Source of the DNA: JBBREP01 sp963716525
Lineage (GTDB): Bacteria > Actinomycetota > Acidimicrobiia > IMCC26256 > PALSA-610
DNA length: 64,000 nt
Assembly: GCA_963716525.1 (NCBI GenBank)
Contig: OY970315.1
Location: 4,402,001-4,466,000 of the forward strand
Reading direction: 5' to 3'
Shown here piece after piece: positions 17,701-26,946 of this stretch; position 1 is the first letter of the stretch; each line of letters opens with the position of its first letter. The notes under the pieces were generated by a model that saw only the letters and a program-made list of their open reading frames with translations, made no database searches and had not been told where the DNA came from. The position numbers and the translations under genes are program-made.

Positions 17701-18843
17701 ATGGACAACGATGAGGAGCGGATCGCGTTGTTCCTCGACTACGAGAACCTCGCGATCGGCGCCGAGGAGCAACTGCACCTCGACCATCTCGACTTTCAAC
17801 CGATCGCCGACGCGCTCGCCGAGCGCGGACGAGTGGTCGTACGGCGCGCGTATGCCGACTGGGTGCGTTTCGACGAGGATCGTCGCGAGCTCACGCGGCA
17901 CCACGTCGAGCTCATCGAGATCCCGCAGCGGATGGGCTCGGTACGCAAGAACGCCGCCGACATCAAGATGGCCGTCGACGCCGTGGAACTGTGCTTCGAG
18001 CGCGAATACATCACCACCTACGTGCTGGGCACGGGCGACAGCGACTTCACGCCTCTCGTGCACAAGCTCCGCGAGCTCAACCGCCGGGTGATCGGCATCG
18101 GTGTGGAGGCGTCGACCTCGGCGCTGCTTCCGGCGGCGTGCGACGAGTTCCTGTTCTACGAGCGACTCGACGGGGTGGACCTCGACCGCACGGCGCGGCG
18201 CGGCGCCAAGACGGCGCGGGCGAAGAAGTCGACACGAGGCCGCGCCGACCGCGACACCGACACGGCAGTCGACGCCGAGGTTGATGCCGAGCCGGCGCAC
18301 CGCGCCCGCGGCAACGGCGACGACGAGGGCGCGTTGAGCTCGCTCGTGACGCGCACCCTCGCCGGCCTCCAGCGCACTGCGAGCGGCCCGGTGCTCGCGT
18401 CACAGCTCAAGCGCGCGCTGCTCCGCAAGGACCCCACATTCACCGAGACCACGTACGGCTTTCGCAGCTTCGGCGAGCTGCTACGCCATCTCGAGGTGCA
18501 CCACGCGGTGTCGCTGGGCGACAGCAGCGCCACCGGCGATCCGGAGGTCACGCTCCACGCGGGCGCCGGCGCCGAGCAGCAGGCGTTCGAGAACCTTCGC
18601 GCGGTCGTCGTGAAGCTCACGGCACGCACCGGTGCGCCCCACCTCTCGGGGCTCAAGACGCAGCTGCGCAAGCTCGAGCCCGACTTCAGCGAGAAGCGAT
18701 TCGGTTACGGCGGCTTCCTGCAGTTTTGCAAGGCCGCGCGCGCCCGCGGGCTCATCGAGATGGAGTGGAACGCGGACGCCGACGACTACGTCGTGTATCC
18801 GGGTGCTGCAGAAGCCGTTACCGACGAGGCGGCACACAGCTGA
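17701..18843 (+). CDS. NYN-domain RNase-like protein with two OST-HTH/LOTUS domains
   Basis: A 380-aa LabA-like protein. The N-terminal NYN (PIN-like) domain spans about residues 1-165 with the acidic residues expected for a metal-dependent nuclease: FLDYENLA (Asp13), KMAVDAVEL and GTGDSDFTPL. After a charged linker come two OST-HTH/LOTUS modules (about 220-280 and 300-370, the second containing KRFGYGGFLQFCKAA), which bind RNA in other proteins. Bacterial NYN-LOTUS proteins are thought to act in RNA turnover, but targets are unknown. ATG 17701 follows AGTAGGGACG. It converges on the cold-shock gene, sharing a hairpin terminator. Confidence 0.88.
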   Translation: MDNDEERIALFLDYENLAIGAEEQLHLDHLDFQPIADALAERGRVVVRRAYADWVRFDEDRRELTRHHVELIEIPQRMGSVRKNAADIKMAVDAVELCFEREYITTYVLGTGDSDFTPLVHKLRELNRRVIGIGVEASTSALLPAACDEFLFYERLDGVDLDRTARRGAKTARAKKSTRGRADRDTDTAVDAEVDAEPAHRARGNGDDEGALSSLVTRTLAGLQRTASGPVLASQLKRALLRKDPTFTETTYGFRSFGELLRHLEVHHAVSLGDSSATGDPEVTLHAGAGAEQQAFENLRAVVVKLTARTGAPHLSGLKTQLRKLEPDFSEKRFGYGGFLQFCKAARARGLIEMEWNADADDYVVYPGAAEAVTDEAAHS

Positions 18844-18910
18844 GGGCGCATCCCCTGCACGCATCGGGTGCGTGCGCTACGCCGGACCCCACCGAGGAAC
18901 GAGACACGGC

Positions 18911-18937
18911 GGCAGCCGGCCCGAGGGGCCGGCTGCC
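18911..18937. terminator. Perfect 12-bp hairpin between NYN gene and cspA
   Basis: Positions 18911-18922 (GGCAGCCGGCCC) pair perfectly with 18926-18937 across a three-base loop. It lies between two convergent genes and can serve both strands. Neither side has a long T tract, as is usual in GC-rich actinobacterial terminators. Confidence 0.8.
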
Positions 18938-18948
18938 CCACCGGTATC

Positions 18949-19149
18949 TCAGATCACGCGGACGTTCTGGGCCTCCTCGCCCTTACGGCCGGGGGCCGTG
19001 TCGAACTCCACCTTCTGCCCCTCTTCGAGCGTGCGGAAGCCGCTTCCCGCAATCGCGGAGTAGTGCACGAAGACGTCGTCCGCGCCTTCGCGCGAGATGA
19101 AGCCGAAGCCCTTCTCGCCGTTGAACCACTTGACCGTACCGGTTGCCAT
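18949..19149 (-). CDS. cspA: Cold-shock-domain protein
   Basis: A 66-aa single OB-fold cold-shock protein that binds single-stranded RNA/DNA and can melt mRNA structure. It begins MATGTVKWFNGEKGFGFI and contains RNP1 (KGFGFI) and RNP2 (VFVHYS) with the conserved aromatic residues; the length is exactly that of the family. GGAGA lies about 6 nt before the ATG. It is monocistronic, with a strong hairpin 12 nt after the stop. The 5' leader holds no named motif that I can identify. Confidence 0.97.
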   Translation of the reverse strand: MATGTVKWFNGEKGFGFISREGADDVFVHYSAIAGSGFRTLEEGQKVEFDTAPGRKGEEAQNVRVI

Positions 19150-19317
19150 TGAATGTCTCCAAAGCGCTGTGTGCTTGCGCGCGCCGCAGCTCGCGACGCG
19201 CTGGCGGGGATGGTAGCTGGCGCCGCGAGGCCGTGCAGGTCTCGGGCCGGGACCGGCGGCGCGGGCATGGGAGACGGCGGCCGGCGCGTCACGCGGGGCG
19301 GGCGCGTCACGGCGCGG

Positions 19318-19530
19318 TCAGGGAAGGCGACCCTCGCCCTGTTGGTGCGCGCCCCGCTCGGCCATCTCCTCGTAATGCTCACCGGCGCCCCCGTCGCGCG
19401 GCGCCCGCTCCGCGTCCTGCTGCTCCTCGGCCGTGGGTGCGCGGTCAGGCACGTGGGCGCGGCGCGATTCGCCTTCCTCGGCGGCCCGGGTGGCATCCGA
19501 CGGCGTTGTCTCGTGTCGATCACCGGCCAT
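19318..19530 (-). CDS. Small hydrophilic protein
   Basis: A 70-aa very polar protein rich in Glu, Arg and Ala with no cysteine or membrane segment. The strongest support is a near-consensus GAGGAG about 7 nt before the ATG at 19530. The C-terminal HYEEMAERGAHQQGEGRLP resembles short uncharacterised actinobacterial proteins ending in a GEGR-type motif, as I recall them. No function can be assigned. Confidence 0.62.
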   Translation of the reverse strand: MAGDRHETTPSDATRAAEEGESRRAHVPDRAPTAEEQQDAERAPRDGGAGEHYEEMAERGAHQQGEGRLP

Positions 19531-19606
19531 GCGTACTCCTCATCGGTCATCCGGTCGGAGAGCTCGCGCCCGCACGAGCACGAGCCTCCACGGTGGCGTG
19601 TGGGGT

Positions 19607-20554
19607 CTACCCAGCCCGCCGCCGCGGCATTCCGCCGGCCGGCGCACCGGGTTCGGTCCCTTCGGTGCGAGCGGGCCCGCCGGCCGCGCGCTCGGGCGGT
19701 CGCACGAGGCTGCGCGGCCAGAGCCGGCGCGCCCGTACGACATTGATCTCCGCCGCGTACAGCACGACCTGGGCCAGCAGGTAGATCCACGTGAGGAGGC
19801 CGATCACGATCGCGAACATGCCGTACGTCTGGCTCATGCCGCGTACACCGTGTTCGATGTAGAGCCCGCCGAACGTGTCGAGCACCTGGAAGACGATCCC
19901 TGCCGGTATCGCGCCGGGCAGGTGCTGGCGCCAGCCGATGCCGGCCGTAGTGAGCATCCGGAACGCGACGACGAACAGCGCCACCTGCAGCGCGGTCACC
20001 GCGATCTCCACGAGCACGGTGCCGAGAATGCCGAACGCGGTCACTGCGCCGCCCGCGGTTGCGAGCACCGTGGTCGCCAGCACCCCGAGACCGATCGTTG
20101 CGATCAGCCCGAGGCTGCGCAGCAGCCGAGGAACGAAGCCGGGGCGTTCACCGTCAGGTACGGCCCACACCCGGTTCATGGCGTACTGCGCCGCATTCGC
20201 GATACCGAGGCCGCCCCACAGGGTGCCGAGCAGTCCGACAACGAGACCGAACACCGACCCGTGCAACGACGAGACGTTGCCCGCTATCTGCGAGCCGAGC
20301 ACCGGGAAGTCGGCGAGCGCTGAATTCACCACGTGGTGCTGCAACCCCGGGTGGCCGTGCAACACGAAACCGAGCACGGTGACGGCCACCAGCAGCAGTG
20401 GGAAGAGGCTCAGGAACCCGTAGTACGCGAGCAGGGCTGCGAGGCGGCCCGCACCGTCGTCGCCGTACTTCTTCACCACGCCGTACGTGAACGCGGTCGC
20501 CGGGTGCCGCTGCTGGAAGCGGTCGGTGCGTTCGACGAACCCTCGAGGACTCAT
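19607..20554 (-). CDS. YihY/BrkB family membrane protein
   Basis: A 315-aa integral membrane protein of the YihY/virulence factor BrkB family, with six predicted helices (LAALLAYYGFLSLFPLLLVA is the typical first hydrophobic block, GLLTWIYLLAQVVLYAAEIN the last). The family is often listed as ribonuclease BN by mistake; its true function is unsettled. The start ATG at 20554 (MSPRGFVERTDRFQQ) is chosen because similarity begins there; the upstream frame is antisense to capA. Divergent from the CapA gene with only 40 nt between start codons. Confidence 0.9.
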   Translation of the reverse strand: MSPRGFVERTDRFQQRHPATAFTYGVVKKYGDDGAGRLAALLAYYGFLSLFPLLLVAVTVLGFVLHGHPGLQHHVVNSALADFPVLGSQIAGNVSSLHGSVFGLVVGLLGTLWGGLGIANAAQYAMNRVWAVPDGERPGFVPRLLRSLGLIATIGLGVLATTVLATAGGAVTAFGILGTVLVEIAVTALQVALFVVAFRMLTTAGIGWRQHLPGAIPAGIVFQVLDTFGGLYIEHGVRGMSQTYGMFAIVIGLLTWIYLLAQVVLYAAEINVVRARRLWPRSLVRPPERAAGGPARTEGTEPGAPAGGMPRRRAG

Positions 20555-20594
20555 CCGCGCATGGGTACCCAGACGGAGACAGACGGACACCACG

Positions 20595-21749
20595 ATGTGC
20601 CGGCGCGACCGTCTCCCGGCGCGCGACGATGCGGCCGTGCACGACGGCTCGTGGACGCCGAAGGTCGCCCGCATGGTCGTCGCGGCCGCGCTGGTCGCCA
20701 CCGCGGCGTGCGCGAGCTCGCACGGATCGACGGAGAGCACCCGAAACACCCGAAGCACCCGAAGTACCAAGAGCGCACCGGCGCCTACGACCGGCGCGGC
20801 CGCGACCACGACGACCACGGCGAACAAGGCCGCGGTGACCCTCGCCTTTGCCGGTGACGTGCATTTCGAAGGACCCCTGCGCGACGCGCTCGACGCGAAC
20901 GCCGCCACCGTGCTCAGCGCGGTCGCCCCCGTGCTGCGCTCGTACGACATCACGATGGTGAACCTCGAGACGGCGATCACCGAGCGGGGAACGCCCGCCG
21001 CGAAGCAGTACACGTTCCGTGCGCCGCCGAGCGCGCTGGCGGCGCTCACCGATGCCGGGATCGACGTCGCCACGGAGGCGAACAACCACGGCGTCGACTA
21101 CGGACCAACCGGCCTCGCAGACTCGCTCGAGGCGCGTGCGCACTCGCCCGGTGTACACGTGATCGGCATCGGAAAGGACGCCGACGACGCGTATTCACCG
21201 TTCCGCGCGACGGTGCACGGCCAGCGCATCGCCATCATCGCCGCGACGCAGGTGATCGACGACGAGCTCGTGCAGCAGTGGACCGCCACCGACGACCACG
21301 GGGGCGTCGCGTCGGCGAAGGACGTGCCCCGCCTCCTCGCCGAGGTTCGCGCGGCGCGGGCGACGAGCGACACTGTCGTCGTGTTCCTCCACTGGGGTGT
21401 CGAGGGCGCGACCTGCCCGTCGGCCGACCAGCGCGCCATCGCCCGGCAGCTCGTGGCCGCCGGCGCCGACATCGTGGTGGGCAGCCACTCGCACCGGCTT
21501 GAAGGTGCGGGGTTCGTAGGTGGTGGCGACGACGGCTTCGTCGACTACGGCCTGGGAAACTTCGCGTTCTACACCGGCACCACGAGCGGCGTGCTCACGG
21601 TGACGGTCTCGGGCCGCCACGTGGAGCACTACGGATGGGTGCCGGCCGCGCTCGTGGGCGGACGTCCGCGGCCGTTGACCGGTGGGGCCGCGACCCAGGC
21701 CACCGCCGCGTGGCAGTCACTGCGGGCGTGCACCGACCTCGATCCGTGA
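20595..21749 (+). CDS. CapA family metallophosphatase-like lipoprotein
   Basis: A roughly 384-aa exported protein of the CapA (poly-gamma-glutamate synthesis/PGA_cap) family, a calcineurin-like metallophosphatase fold. A hydrophobic signal ending in VATAAC suggests lipidation, followed by a Ser/Thr/Ala linker and the domain: LAFAGDVHFEG (metal Asp and His), VNLETAIT, TEANNHGVDYG, FLHWGVE, VGSHSHRLEG. Such proteins act at the cell surface in polymer export or hydrolysis. The start is uncertain: ATG 20595, GTG 20637 or ATG 20673 all precede the signal sequence. Confidence 0.85.
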   Translation: MCRRDRLPARDDAAVHDGSWTPKVARMVVAAALVATAACASSHGSTESTRNTRSTRSTKSAPAPTTGAAATTTTTANKAAVTLAFAGDVHFEGPLRDALDANAATVLSAVAPVLRSYDITMVNLETAITERGTPAAKQYTFRAPPSALAALTDAGIDVATEANNHGVDYGPTGLADSLEARAHSPGVHVIGIGKDADDAYSPFRATVHGQRIAIIAATQVIDDELVQQWTATDDHGGVASAKDVPRLLAEVRAARATSDTVVVFLHWGVEGATCPSADQRAIARQLVAAGADIVVGSHSHRLEGAGFVGGGDDGFVDYGLGNFAFYTGTTSGVLTVTVSGRHVEHYGWVPAALVGGRPRPLTGGAATQATAAWQSLRACTDLDP

Positions 21750-21826
21750 CACCGACGCCTCGGGTGCCCTATGGACCGTCGACCGCGGCGCTCACCGCGC
21801 CGAGCACCCGAGCGCAGCTACACCGG

Positions 21827-22738
21827 TCAGGCGAACCGGATCATGGAGATCGCGCCGGCGGCGAGGCAGTAGATCGCGAACGGCACGAGGTTGTTGCTGC
21901 GGTAGAAGCGCACCAGGAAACGCACTGCGATGTAGGCCGCGATGCCCGCGGCGACGCTGCCCGCCAGGACCTCGCCGCGAATGCCGTCGCCGAGGTGGCC
22001 CATGAGGTCGGGCAGCTTGTAGACGCCGGCCGCGAAGATGATCGGTGTCGCGAGCATGAACGAGAAACGCGCGGCCTCTTCGTGGTCGAGGCCGCGCGCG
22101 AGCCCGGCGACCATGGTGATGCCCGAGCGGCTGATGCCCGCGAACAGCGCTCCGATCTGTGCCACACCGATCACCAGCGCCTCACGCCATGTCATGTCCT
22201 CGACCGTCCGCACCGTATGCGTGCGCTCGGCCAGCTCGTTCACGACCTCCTCGCTCGCGAGCGCGGGTACCGGCTCGCACACGAGCGCTTCGGCGATACG
22301 CCGCCGCCGGAGCCACTCGCCGAGGAACAGGACCACACCGTTGACGGTGAGAAACAGCGCGGCAGCGAACGGCTTCGCGAACAGCGTGCGCAGGGCGTGC
22401 TCGAGGACGAGACCGGTGAGGCCGGCAGGGATCGTCGCGACGATCAGGAGCCACGCAAGGTGCTCGTTGCGGTCGGTGACCTTGCGCCGGCCGAGCACGC
22501 GGAAGGCCGCGGGGATCACGTCGCGCCAGTCGCGCCAGTAGTACACGAGCAGCGCGAGCGCGGTCGCCACGTGCAGGCCGACGACGAACGCGAGGTAGGG
22601 CGACTCGCTCTGTGACTGCGACTTGACGATGACGTTCCAGTTGAGCCAAGCGGGCACGAGCACGGAGTGACCGAGGCTGGAGATCGGGAACAGCTCGGTG
22701 ACGCCCTGGAGCACACCGACGACGATCGCGTGGACCAT
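21827..22738 (-). CDS. uppP: Undecaprenyl-diphosphatase
   Basis: This membrane enzyme (about 303 aa) recycles the cell-wall lipid carrier by removing one phosphate from undecaprenyl diphosphate; loss sensitises and excess protects against bacitracin. Both signature loops are present: GVTELFPISSLGHS (E-x-x-x-P-x-S-S-x-G-H) near the N-terminus and AGISRSGITM in the second half. I use ATG 22738 because VHAIVVGVLQG is the family start; ATG 22792, a GTG near 22804 or ATG 22849 would add an N-terminal extension. It follows capA convergently with 77 nt between stops. Confidence 0.93.
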   Translation of the reverse strand: MVHAIVVGVLQGVTELFPISSLGHSVLVPAWLNWNVIVKSQSQSESPYLAFVVGLHVATALALLVYYWRDWRDVIPAAFRVLGRRKVTDRNEHLAWLLIVATIPAGLTGLVLEHALRTLFAKPFAAALFLTVNGVVLFLGEWLRRRRIAEALVCEPVPALASEEVVNELAERTHTVRTVEDMTWREALVIGVAQIGALFAGISRSGITMVAGLARGLDHEEAARFSFMLATPIIFAAGVYKLPDLMGHLGDGIRGEVLAGSVAAGIAAYIAVRFLVRFYRSNNLVPFAIYCLAAGAISMIRFA

Positions 22739-23088
22739 CGTGAGCTCGTGCGAGAACGCGACGGGGTGCCCGATGGTGGCGAGTGAGACCATTGCGATGT
22801 GCACGCAGAGCTCCAGTGTTCCGGCCCGAACAACGGTGCCGTGCGACACGGCCGGGCGTCAGCAAGCGAAGGCTTGACGTTACCGAGCAACGAAGGACGC
22901 ACAGCCGGTGACGCGGCACGCGGCGCCGCTCGTCACATCATCAGATCTTCACAAGCAACCGGATTTTGCCGACGCTTTCCCGCCGCTTTGCTGATCGTGC
23001 GAGCGCGCACAAGTCCGTTTCTACGCTGCCGCGCAACTGGAGGCGCGACGACCGCTCGCCGATGCAGCACGAGTTGCGCCGGAGCAGA
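22739..23088. other. Intergenic stretch between uppP and sensor kinase
   Basis: These 350 bases contain the region upstream of uppP (including possible alternative uppP starts) and the 3' side of the kinase gene. I see no convincing coding frame, promoter pair, hairpin terminator or repeat here. Confidence 0.5.
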
Positions 23089-24367
23089 TCAGACGAGCGT
23101 GAGCTCGAACGATGGTCTGCCCGCGCGCCGTGCGAAGCGCAGCTCGCCACCTTCGGCGTGCGCAAGCGCGATCGCGAGCTGCAACCCGTAGCCGTGGCCA
23201 CCGGTGGGCGACGATGCCACGAGCGTGTCGAGGTCGGTGGCGATGCCCGGACCTTCGTCCTCGACCGCCACCACCACACCACCGCCGCTTCCGGCACGGA
23301 CCACGACGGTGACCGTCCCGGCGCCGTGGAGCAGCGCGTTGTCGAGCAACACATCGAGGATCTGTGACACTGCCGCGCTCGACCCGTTGACCGTCGCTGG
23401 GGCATCGACGCGGTCCAACACCTGTGCGCGTAACGACCGGTGCGCGGCCGAGTAGCGCTCCCGCCACCGGTCCACGGCGGCGTACGACACTGCAGCCGGC
23501 TCCATCGGACCGCGACCAGCGGTGCCATGCGAGAGCGCGAGCAGCTCGCGAATCGTGGCCTCGAGCCGGTCGACCTCGGCGAGCAGCTCCGTGAGCGCGG
23601 TGCCGGCGTCCGGCCTCGGCTGGGCGAGCTCGGCCTCGATCGCGAGCCGCAGCGACGTGAGCGGTGTGCGCAACTGGTGCGACGCGTGGGCGCTGAACGA
23701 ACGCTCGCGTTCGACGAGCTCGCCCAGCCGGGTCGCGGTGTCGTCGAGCGCCTGGGCGACCGCGTCGACCTGGGCGATGCCCGAGCGCGGCGCGCTGCGC
23801 GGTGAAGTCACCGCGACCGAGCTGACCCGCGGCGTCGCTCAGGTGCGCGAGCGGCCGCGCGAGCCGGCTCGACAGCCACAGCCCGATCGCGGCCGCGATG
23901 AGCAGGGCGGCCGCGCCGAACAGCGCGATGTTGAGACGCTGGCGGCGCAACTCGGCGTCGACGACGCTCACCGGCTCCTCGGCGCGGACCACCGCGACCA
24001 CCGCGAGGTGGCGCACCACGGGCACACCGACGACGAAGGATGCGCCCTGCCGGCCCCCGACCGTGTGGCCCGTGAGCGCACGGCGCGGCAGCGCGTCGGC
24101 CACGCGCGGGCCTTCGCCGCCGATGCGGCGTCCCTGCGTGTCGTACACCGCGAGGTCGCCGCCCGACGCGAGGTCGGGCATCGCGATGCGGGTGGACGGC
24201 AGGACGCGTTCCGGCACCCGCTGGCTCGCCGTGGTCGCCGCCCGCTCGAGGCGGGCGATCGCCTGCGTGCGATCGTCGCCGGCAAGGCGCACACCGAGCG
24301 GCACGGCCAGCGCGATCACCGCCAGCAGCGACACCGCGAGGATGGCAGCGAGGATGCGCCACCTCAC
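23089..24367 (-). pseudogene. Sensor histidine kinase of an OmpR-type system, frame broken
   Basis: A two-helix membrane sensor kinase of about 425 residues. It starts at a GTG (24367) whose TGA overlaps the regulator stop. TM1 is WRILAAILAVSLLAVIALAV, the extracytoplasmic loop runs to about residue 145, TM2 is IALFGAAALLIAAAIGLWLS, then a HAMP-like stretch. Its catalytic half has the H-box SHQLRTPLTSLR, N-box LLDNALLHG, G1 EDEGPGIA and G2 GGHGYGLQL. The two halves lie in different frames: GDFTA continues as PRSGIAQVDAV only after a 1-nt correction at about 23795-23805, in a GCGCAGCGCGCC run. Functional if that is a sequencing error; the signal is unknown. Confidence 0.78.
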
Positions 24368-25044
24368 GGTCGTTCGAGCCGGTACCCGACCCCGCGCAGG
24401 GTCGTGATGTTGACCGCTCCGGGTCGCGTCGCCTCCAGCTTGCGGCGCAACGACGCGATCGTGACGTCGAGCGTCTTGGTCGAGCCGTACCAGTGCTCGT
24501 CCCAGATGGCGCTCATGAGATCTTCGCGACGCAGCACCGATCCCGCGGCGCCTGCCAGCGCGGCGAGCAGGTCGAACTCCTTCGCGCGCAGCCCGAGGTC
24601 GACCTGGTCGAGCATCGCGATCCGGCCACCGAGGTCGACCACGAGCGATCCCACCACGAACCGCTCGCCGCGCTCGGCCCGCCGCCGCATGTGGGCGCGG
24701 ACGCGTGCCGACAGCTCCGCCAGGCGGAACGGCTTGGTGACGTAGTCGACCGCGCCGCTGTCGAGTCCGACGACGATGTCGATCTCGGCGTCGCGCGCCG
24801 TGAGCATGATGATCGGGAGCGCAGGCCGCCGCGCGAGCACCGCCTGGCACACGTCGAGACCGTCGGCGTCGGGCAATCCAAGGTCGAGCAGCATCAGATC
24901 GGGCGGCTCGCCGGCCGCCGCGGCCATCGCCTCGGCCGCCGTGCGCACCCAGCGAACCTCGGTCTCGTCGTTCGCCAGCGCTCGCTGGAGATTCGCACCG
25001 ATGCGTTCGTCGTCCTCGACGATCAGCACCCGCCCGGCACGCAT
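24364..25044 (-). CDS. OmpR-family response regulator
   Basis: A 226-aa transcription factor with an N-terminal receiver (RVLIVEDDERI acidic pocket; LMLLDLGLPDADG phospho-acceptor Asp; TKPF lysine) and a C-terminal winged helix (LRAKEFDLLAALAG; VTIASLRRKLEATRPG recognition helix; LRGVGYRLE wing). It partners the kinase gene that overlaps its stop. The start ATG at 25044 is set by the receiver beginning MRAGRVLIVEDDE. Divergent from the Clp N-domain gene across about 146 bp, a possible autoregulated promoter region. Confidence 0.93.
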   Translation of the reverse strand: MRAGRVLIVEDDERIGANLQRALANDETEVRWVRTAAEAMAAAAGEPPDLMLLDLGLPDADGLDVCQAVLARRPALPIIMLTARDAEIDIVVGLDSGAVDYVTKPFRLAELSARVRAHMRRRAERGERFVVGSLVVDLGGRIAMLDQVDLGLRAKEFDLLAALAGAAGSVLRREDLMSAIWDEHWYGSTKTLDVTIASLRRKLEATRPGAVNITTLRGVGYRLERP

Positions 25045-25190
25045 GGGCGACGAGCGTAAACGCGCGGTTCCGCCAGGGTGTCCCACGGGGCTCCGGCGGC
25101 CGCGATCGGAGTGTTGCGGCAGCATGTTTTGCCCGGGTTTTGCCGCACTCCACGTGCGCCTTGATGCCGTGCTCTCTAGGGTCGCTGACG

Positions 25191-25802
25191 ATGCGGCGTG
25201 GCGCCGCGTCGATGACGATGCTTGCGAAGACCGGATCAGGCGCGCACCTGCACGCCGAACACAGGGACCACAGCCTCCACGCGGCCGGCGTCGAGTGCAC
25301 CCAGCTCGCGCTCGACGCCCTGCTGGACGCCCAGACCGCGGCCACGCGCCGGCCGCCGTTCCGCGTCACACCTGCGCACGTGCTCCTCGGACTGTTGCGC
25401 CAGCACCGTTCGGCCGCCGGCGAGCTCCTCGCCGCGGGTGGTCTCACCGAGAAGCGGGTGTGGGCAGCATTCGACTACCGCAAATGGCGGCTGCACGGCA
25501 TGCGGCGCCTGCGCGGCCCCCTGCTCGGCGCCCGGCCGCGCTGGACGCGCGCGGCGTGCGAGGTGGTAGCGGCCGCGGCGCGCGAGAGCCGCGGTCGCGA
25601 TACGCCGGTGGTCGACACGATCGATCTCCTCGCCGCCATCAGCGACGTGGGTGACGCGTTCGCCGCACATCTCCTCGATCCCGCGCACATCTCGGAGATC
25701 GGGCAGATCACGTTGCCGCACGACGCACACCTCGTGGAGCTGGAGCGGTCGCCCACGACCCAGCTTCCGAGCTTCACAACGCTGCGCAAGCTCCACACGT
25801 GA
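25191..25802 (+). CDS. Clp N-terminal (Clp R) domain protein without ATPase
   Basis: A 203-aa protein whose main recognisable part is the double Clp R repeat that receives substrates or adaptors in ClpA/ClpC. Repeat one includes TPAHVLLGLLRQHRSAAGEL and repeat two includes WTRAACEVVAAAARESRG followed by VDTIDLLAAISD. There is no AAA+ Walker motif. The C-terminal 40 residues are unassigned. AGGGT lies about 9 nt before ATG 25191; ATG 25212 is an alternative. Stand-alone Clp-N proteins may act as adaptors or decoys for ClpC, which is inference. Confidence 0.7.
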   Translation: MRRGAASMTMLAKTGSGAHLHAEHRDHSLHAAGVECTQLALDALLDAQTAATRRPPFRVTPAHVLLGLLRQHRSAAGELLAAGGLTEKRVWAAFDYRKWRLHGMRRLRGPLLGARPRWTRAACEVVAAAARESRGRDTPVVDTIDLLAAISDVGDAFAAHLLDPAHISEIGQITLPHDAHLVELERSPTTQLPSFTTLRKLHT

Positions 25803-25817
25803 GCGCACCGTCGCGCA

Positions 25818-26768
25818 TCACACGTGTGCGGAGGCACGCAGGCTCGTGACGGTACGCACGGCCGGGAGCGCAGGCAGACCGAGCATCTGCTCCCAGGTGC
25901 GGAGCGCGGCGTTGTGGCTCGCCGTGAACGCGGTGATCGGGCCCCGCCGGGCCGCCGGTGCGACGAGCAGGTTCGGCACTGGCCGGTCTTCGTCGTACAC
26001 GACGAAGACCGCGGTGGTACCTGAGCGGTAGTCGGCGCCGCGGAGTATCGCGCCGAGGTGCGCGGAGAGCCACGAGTCGACCTTCGCGTTACCGCAGTTG
26101 TGCCCGTCGTTGCAGAGATTCGGCGTGATCATCGCGAACGTGGGCAGATGGTTCGGGTCGAACTCCGTGAACGGACGGACCTCCGCGTTGCAGCGCGGAT
26201 GATCGCTGCCCCCGTAGTAGTAGAGCGCCGGGACGTGCCGGGCGGCATTGCCGGCCGCCGAGCATCCCGCGTGGGCGCCCTCGACGTAGGAGCGCGTGGT
26301 GCCACCGGCGGCGCGGACCTGGCGGAAGATGTTGTTGTCGAGCGAGCGGCACGTGGCCGACGGGGCGCAGTCGCCGGAGGTCGACCGGTTGTCGACGCCG
26401 GACGTGAGGCCGATGTACTGGCTGAGGCTGCCCTGGTGCGCGTCGGTCTCGTTCCACTTCGTGTAGTAGGCGCACGTCTGCGCGAGCCCGTGCAGGTAGG
26501 GCATCGACGTGAACCCGGGACCGCCGACGGCAGGCCAGCGGCGGTTCTCTTCCATGACCACCACGACGTGCCGGTAGCGGGCGGGCGGCGCGCCCGACCC
26601 GCACGTCGCCGCGGCCGGTTCCGCGCTCGTCTTGGAGGCGCTACTCGACGGCTGCCCGGAGGCCGATGCCGCCGGGTGCGACGTCGAAGACGTCGATGTC
26701 GCCGAGACGCTCGTGCCGCAGCCGAGCGCGAGGACGGTGGCGGCGACGATCATGGGGAGTGGGCGCAT
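25818..26768 (-). CDS. Phosphoesterase-family lipoprotein
   Basis: A 316-aa secreted protein of the phosphoesterase/phospholipase C-like family (acid phosphatase AcpA relatives, alkaline-phosphatase fold). A lipoprotein signal with lipobox ALGC ends at about residue 17, followed by a Ser/Ala linker. The mature domain starts RHVVVVMEENRRW, a family hallmark, and continues with NETDAHQGSLSQYIGL, DNNIFRQVRAAG, TPNLCNDGHNCGNAKVDSWL and VFVVYDEDR. It probably hydrolyses phosphate esters outside the cell. ATG 26768 is chosen for the signal peptide. Confidence 0.85.
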   Translation of the reverse strand: MRPLPMIVAATVLALGCGTSVSATSTSSTSHPAASASGQPSSSASKTSAEPAAATCGSGAPPARYRHVVVVMEENRRWPAVGGPGFTSMPYLHGLAQTCAYYTKWNETDAHQGSLSQYIGLTSGVDNRSTSGDCAPSATCRSLDNNIFRQVRAAGGTTRSYVEGAHAGCSAAGNAARHVPALYYYGGSDHPRCNAEVRPFTEFDPNHLPTFAMITPNLCNDGHNCGNAKVDSWLSAHLGAILRGADYRSGTTAVFVVYDEDRPVPNLLVAPAARRGPITAFTASHNAALRTWEQMLGLPALPAVRTVTSLRASAHV

Positions 26769-26882
26769 GACCCGCACAGTACGCAAAAACGAAGCAAAAC
26801 CTCCCGCGACACCGCACACAACCGTCCACCACGGGGCGATGATGGCATGGACCTCTCCCCCCACGTCCCCACGTTGCGTTCG

Positions 26883-26930
26883 CGGCGACACCCTGCTGCA
26901 GTGCCCCCACCACAGCGCGGGGTGTCGCCG
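26883..26930. repeat. Inverted repeat, 11-bp arms
   Basis: CGGCGACACCC at 26883-26893 pairs with 26920-26930 across 26 bases. It lies between the phosphoesterase promoter side and a decayed gene. It could be a transcription hairpin or a relic of a mobile-element end; nothing else supports either reading. Confidence 0.45.
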
Positions 26931-26946
26931 TGTTGCTGGTGGTGCG

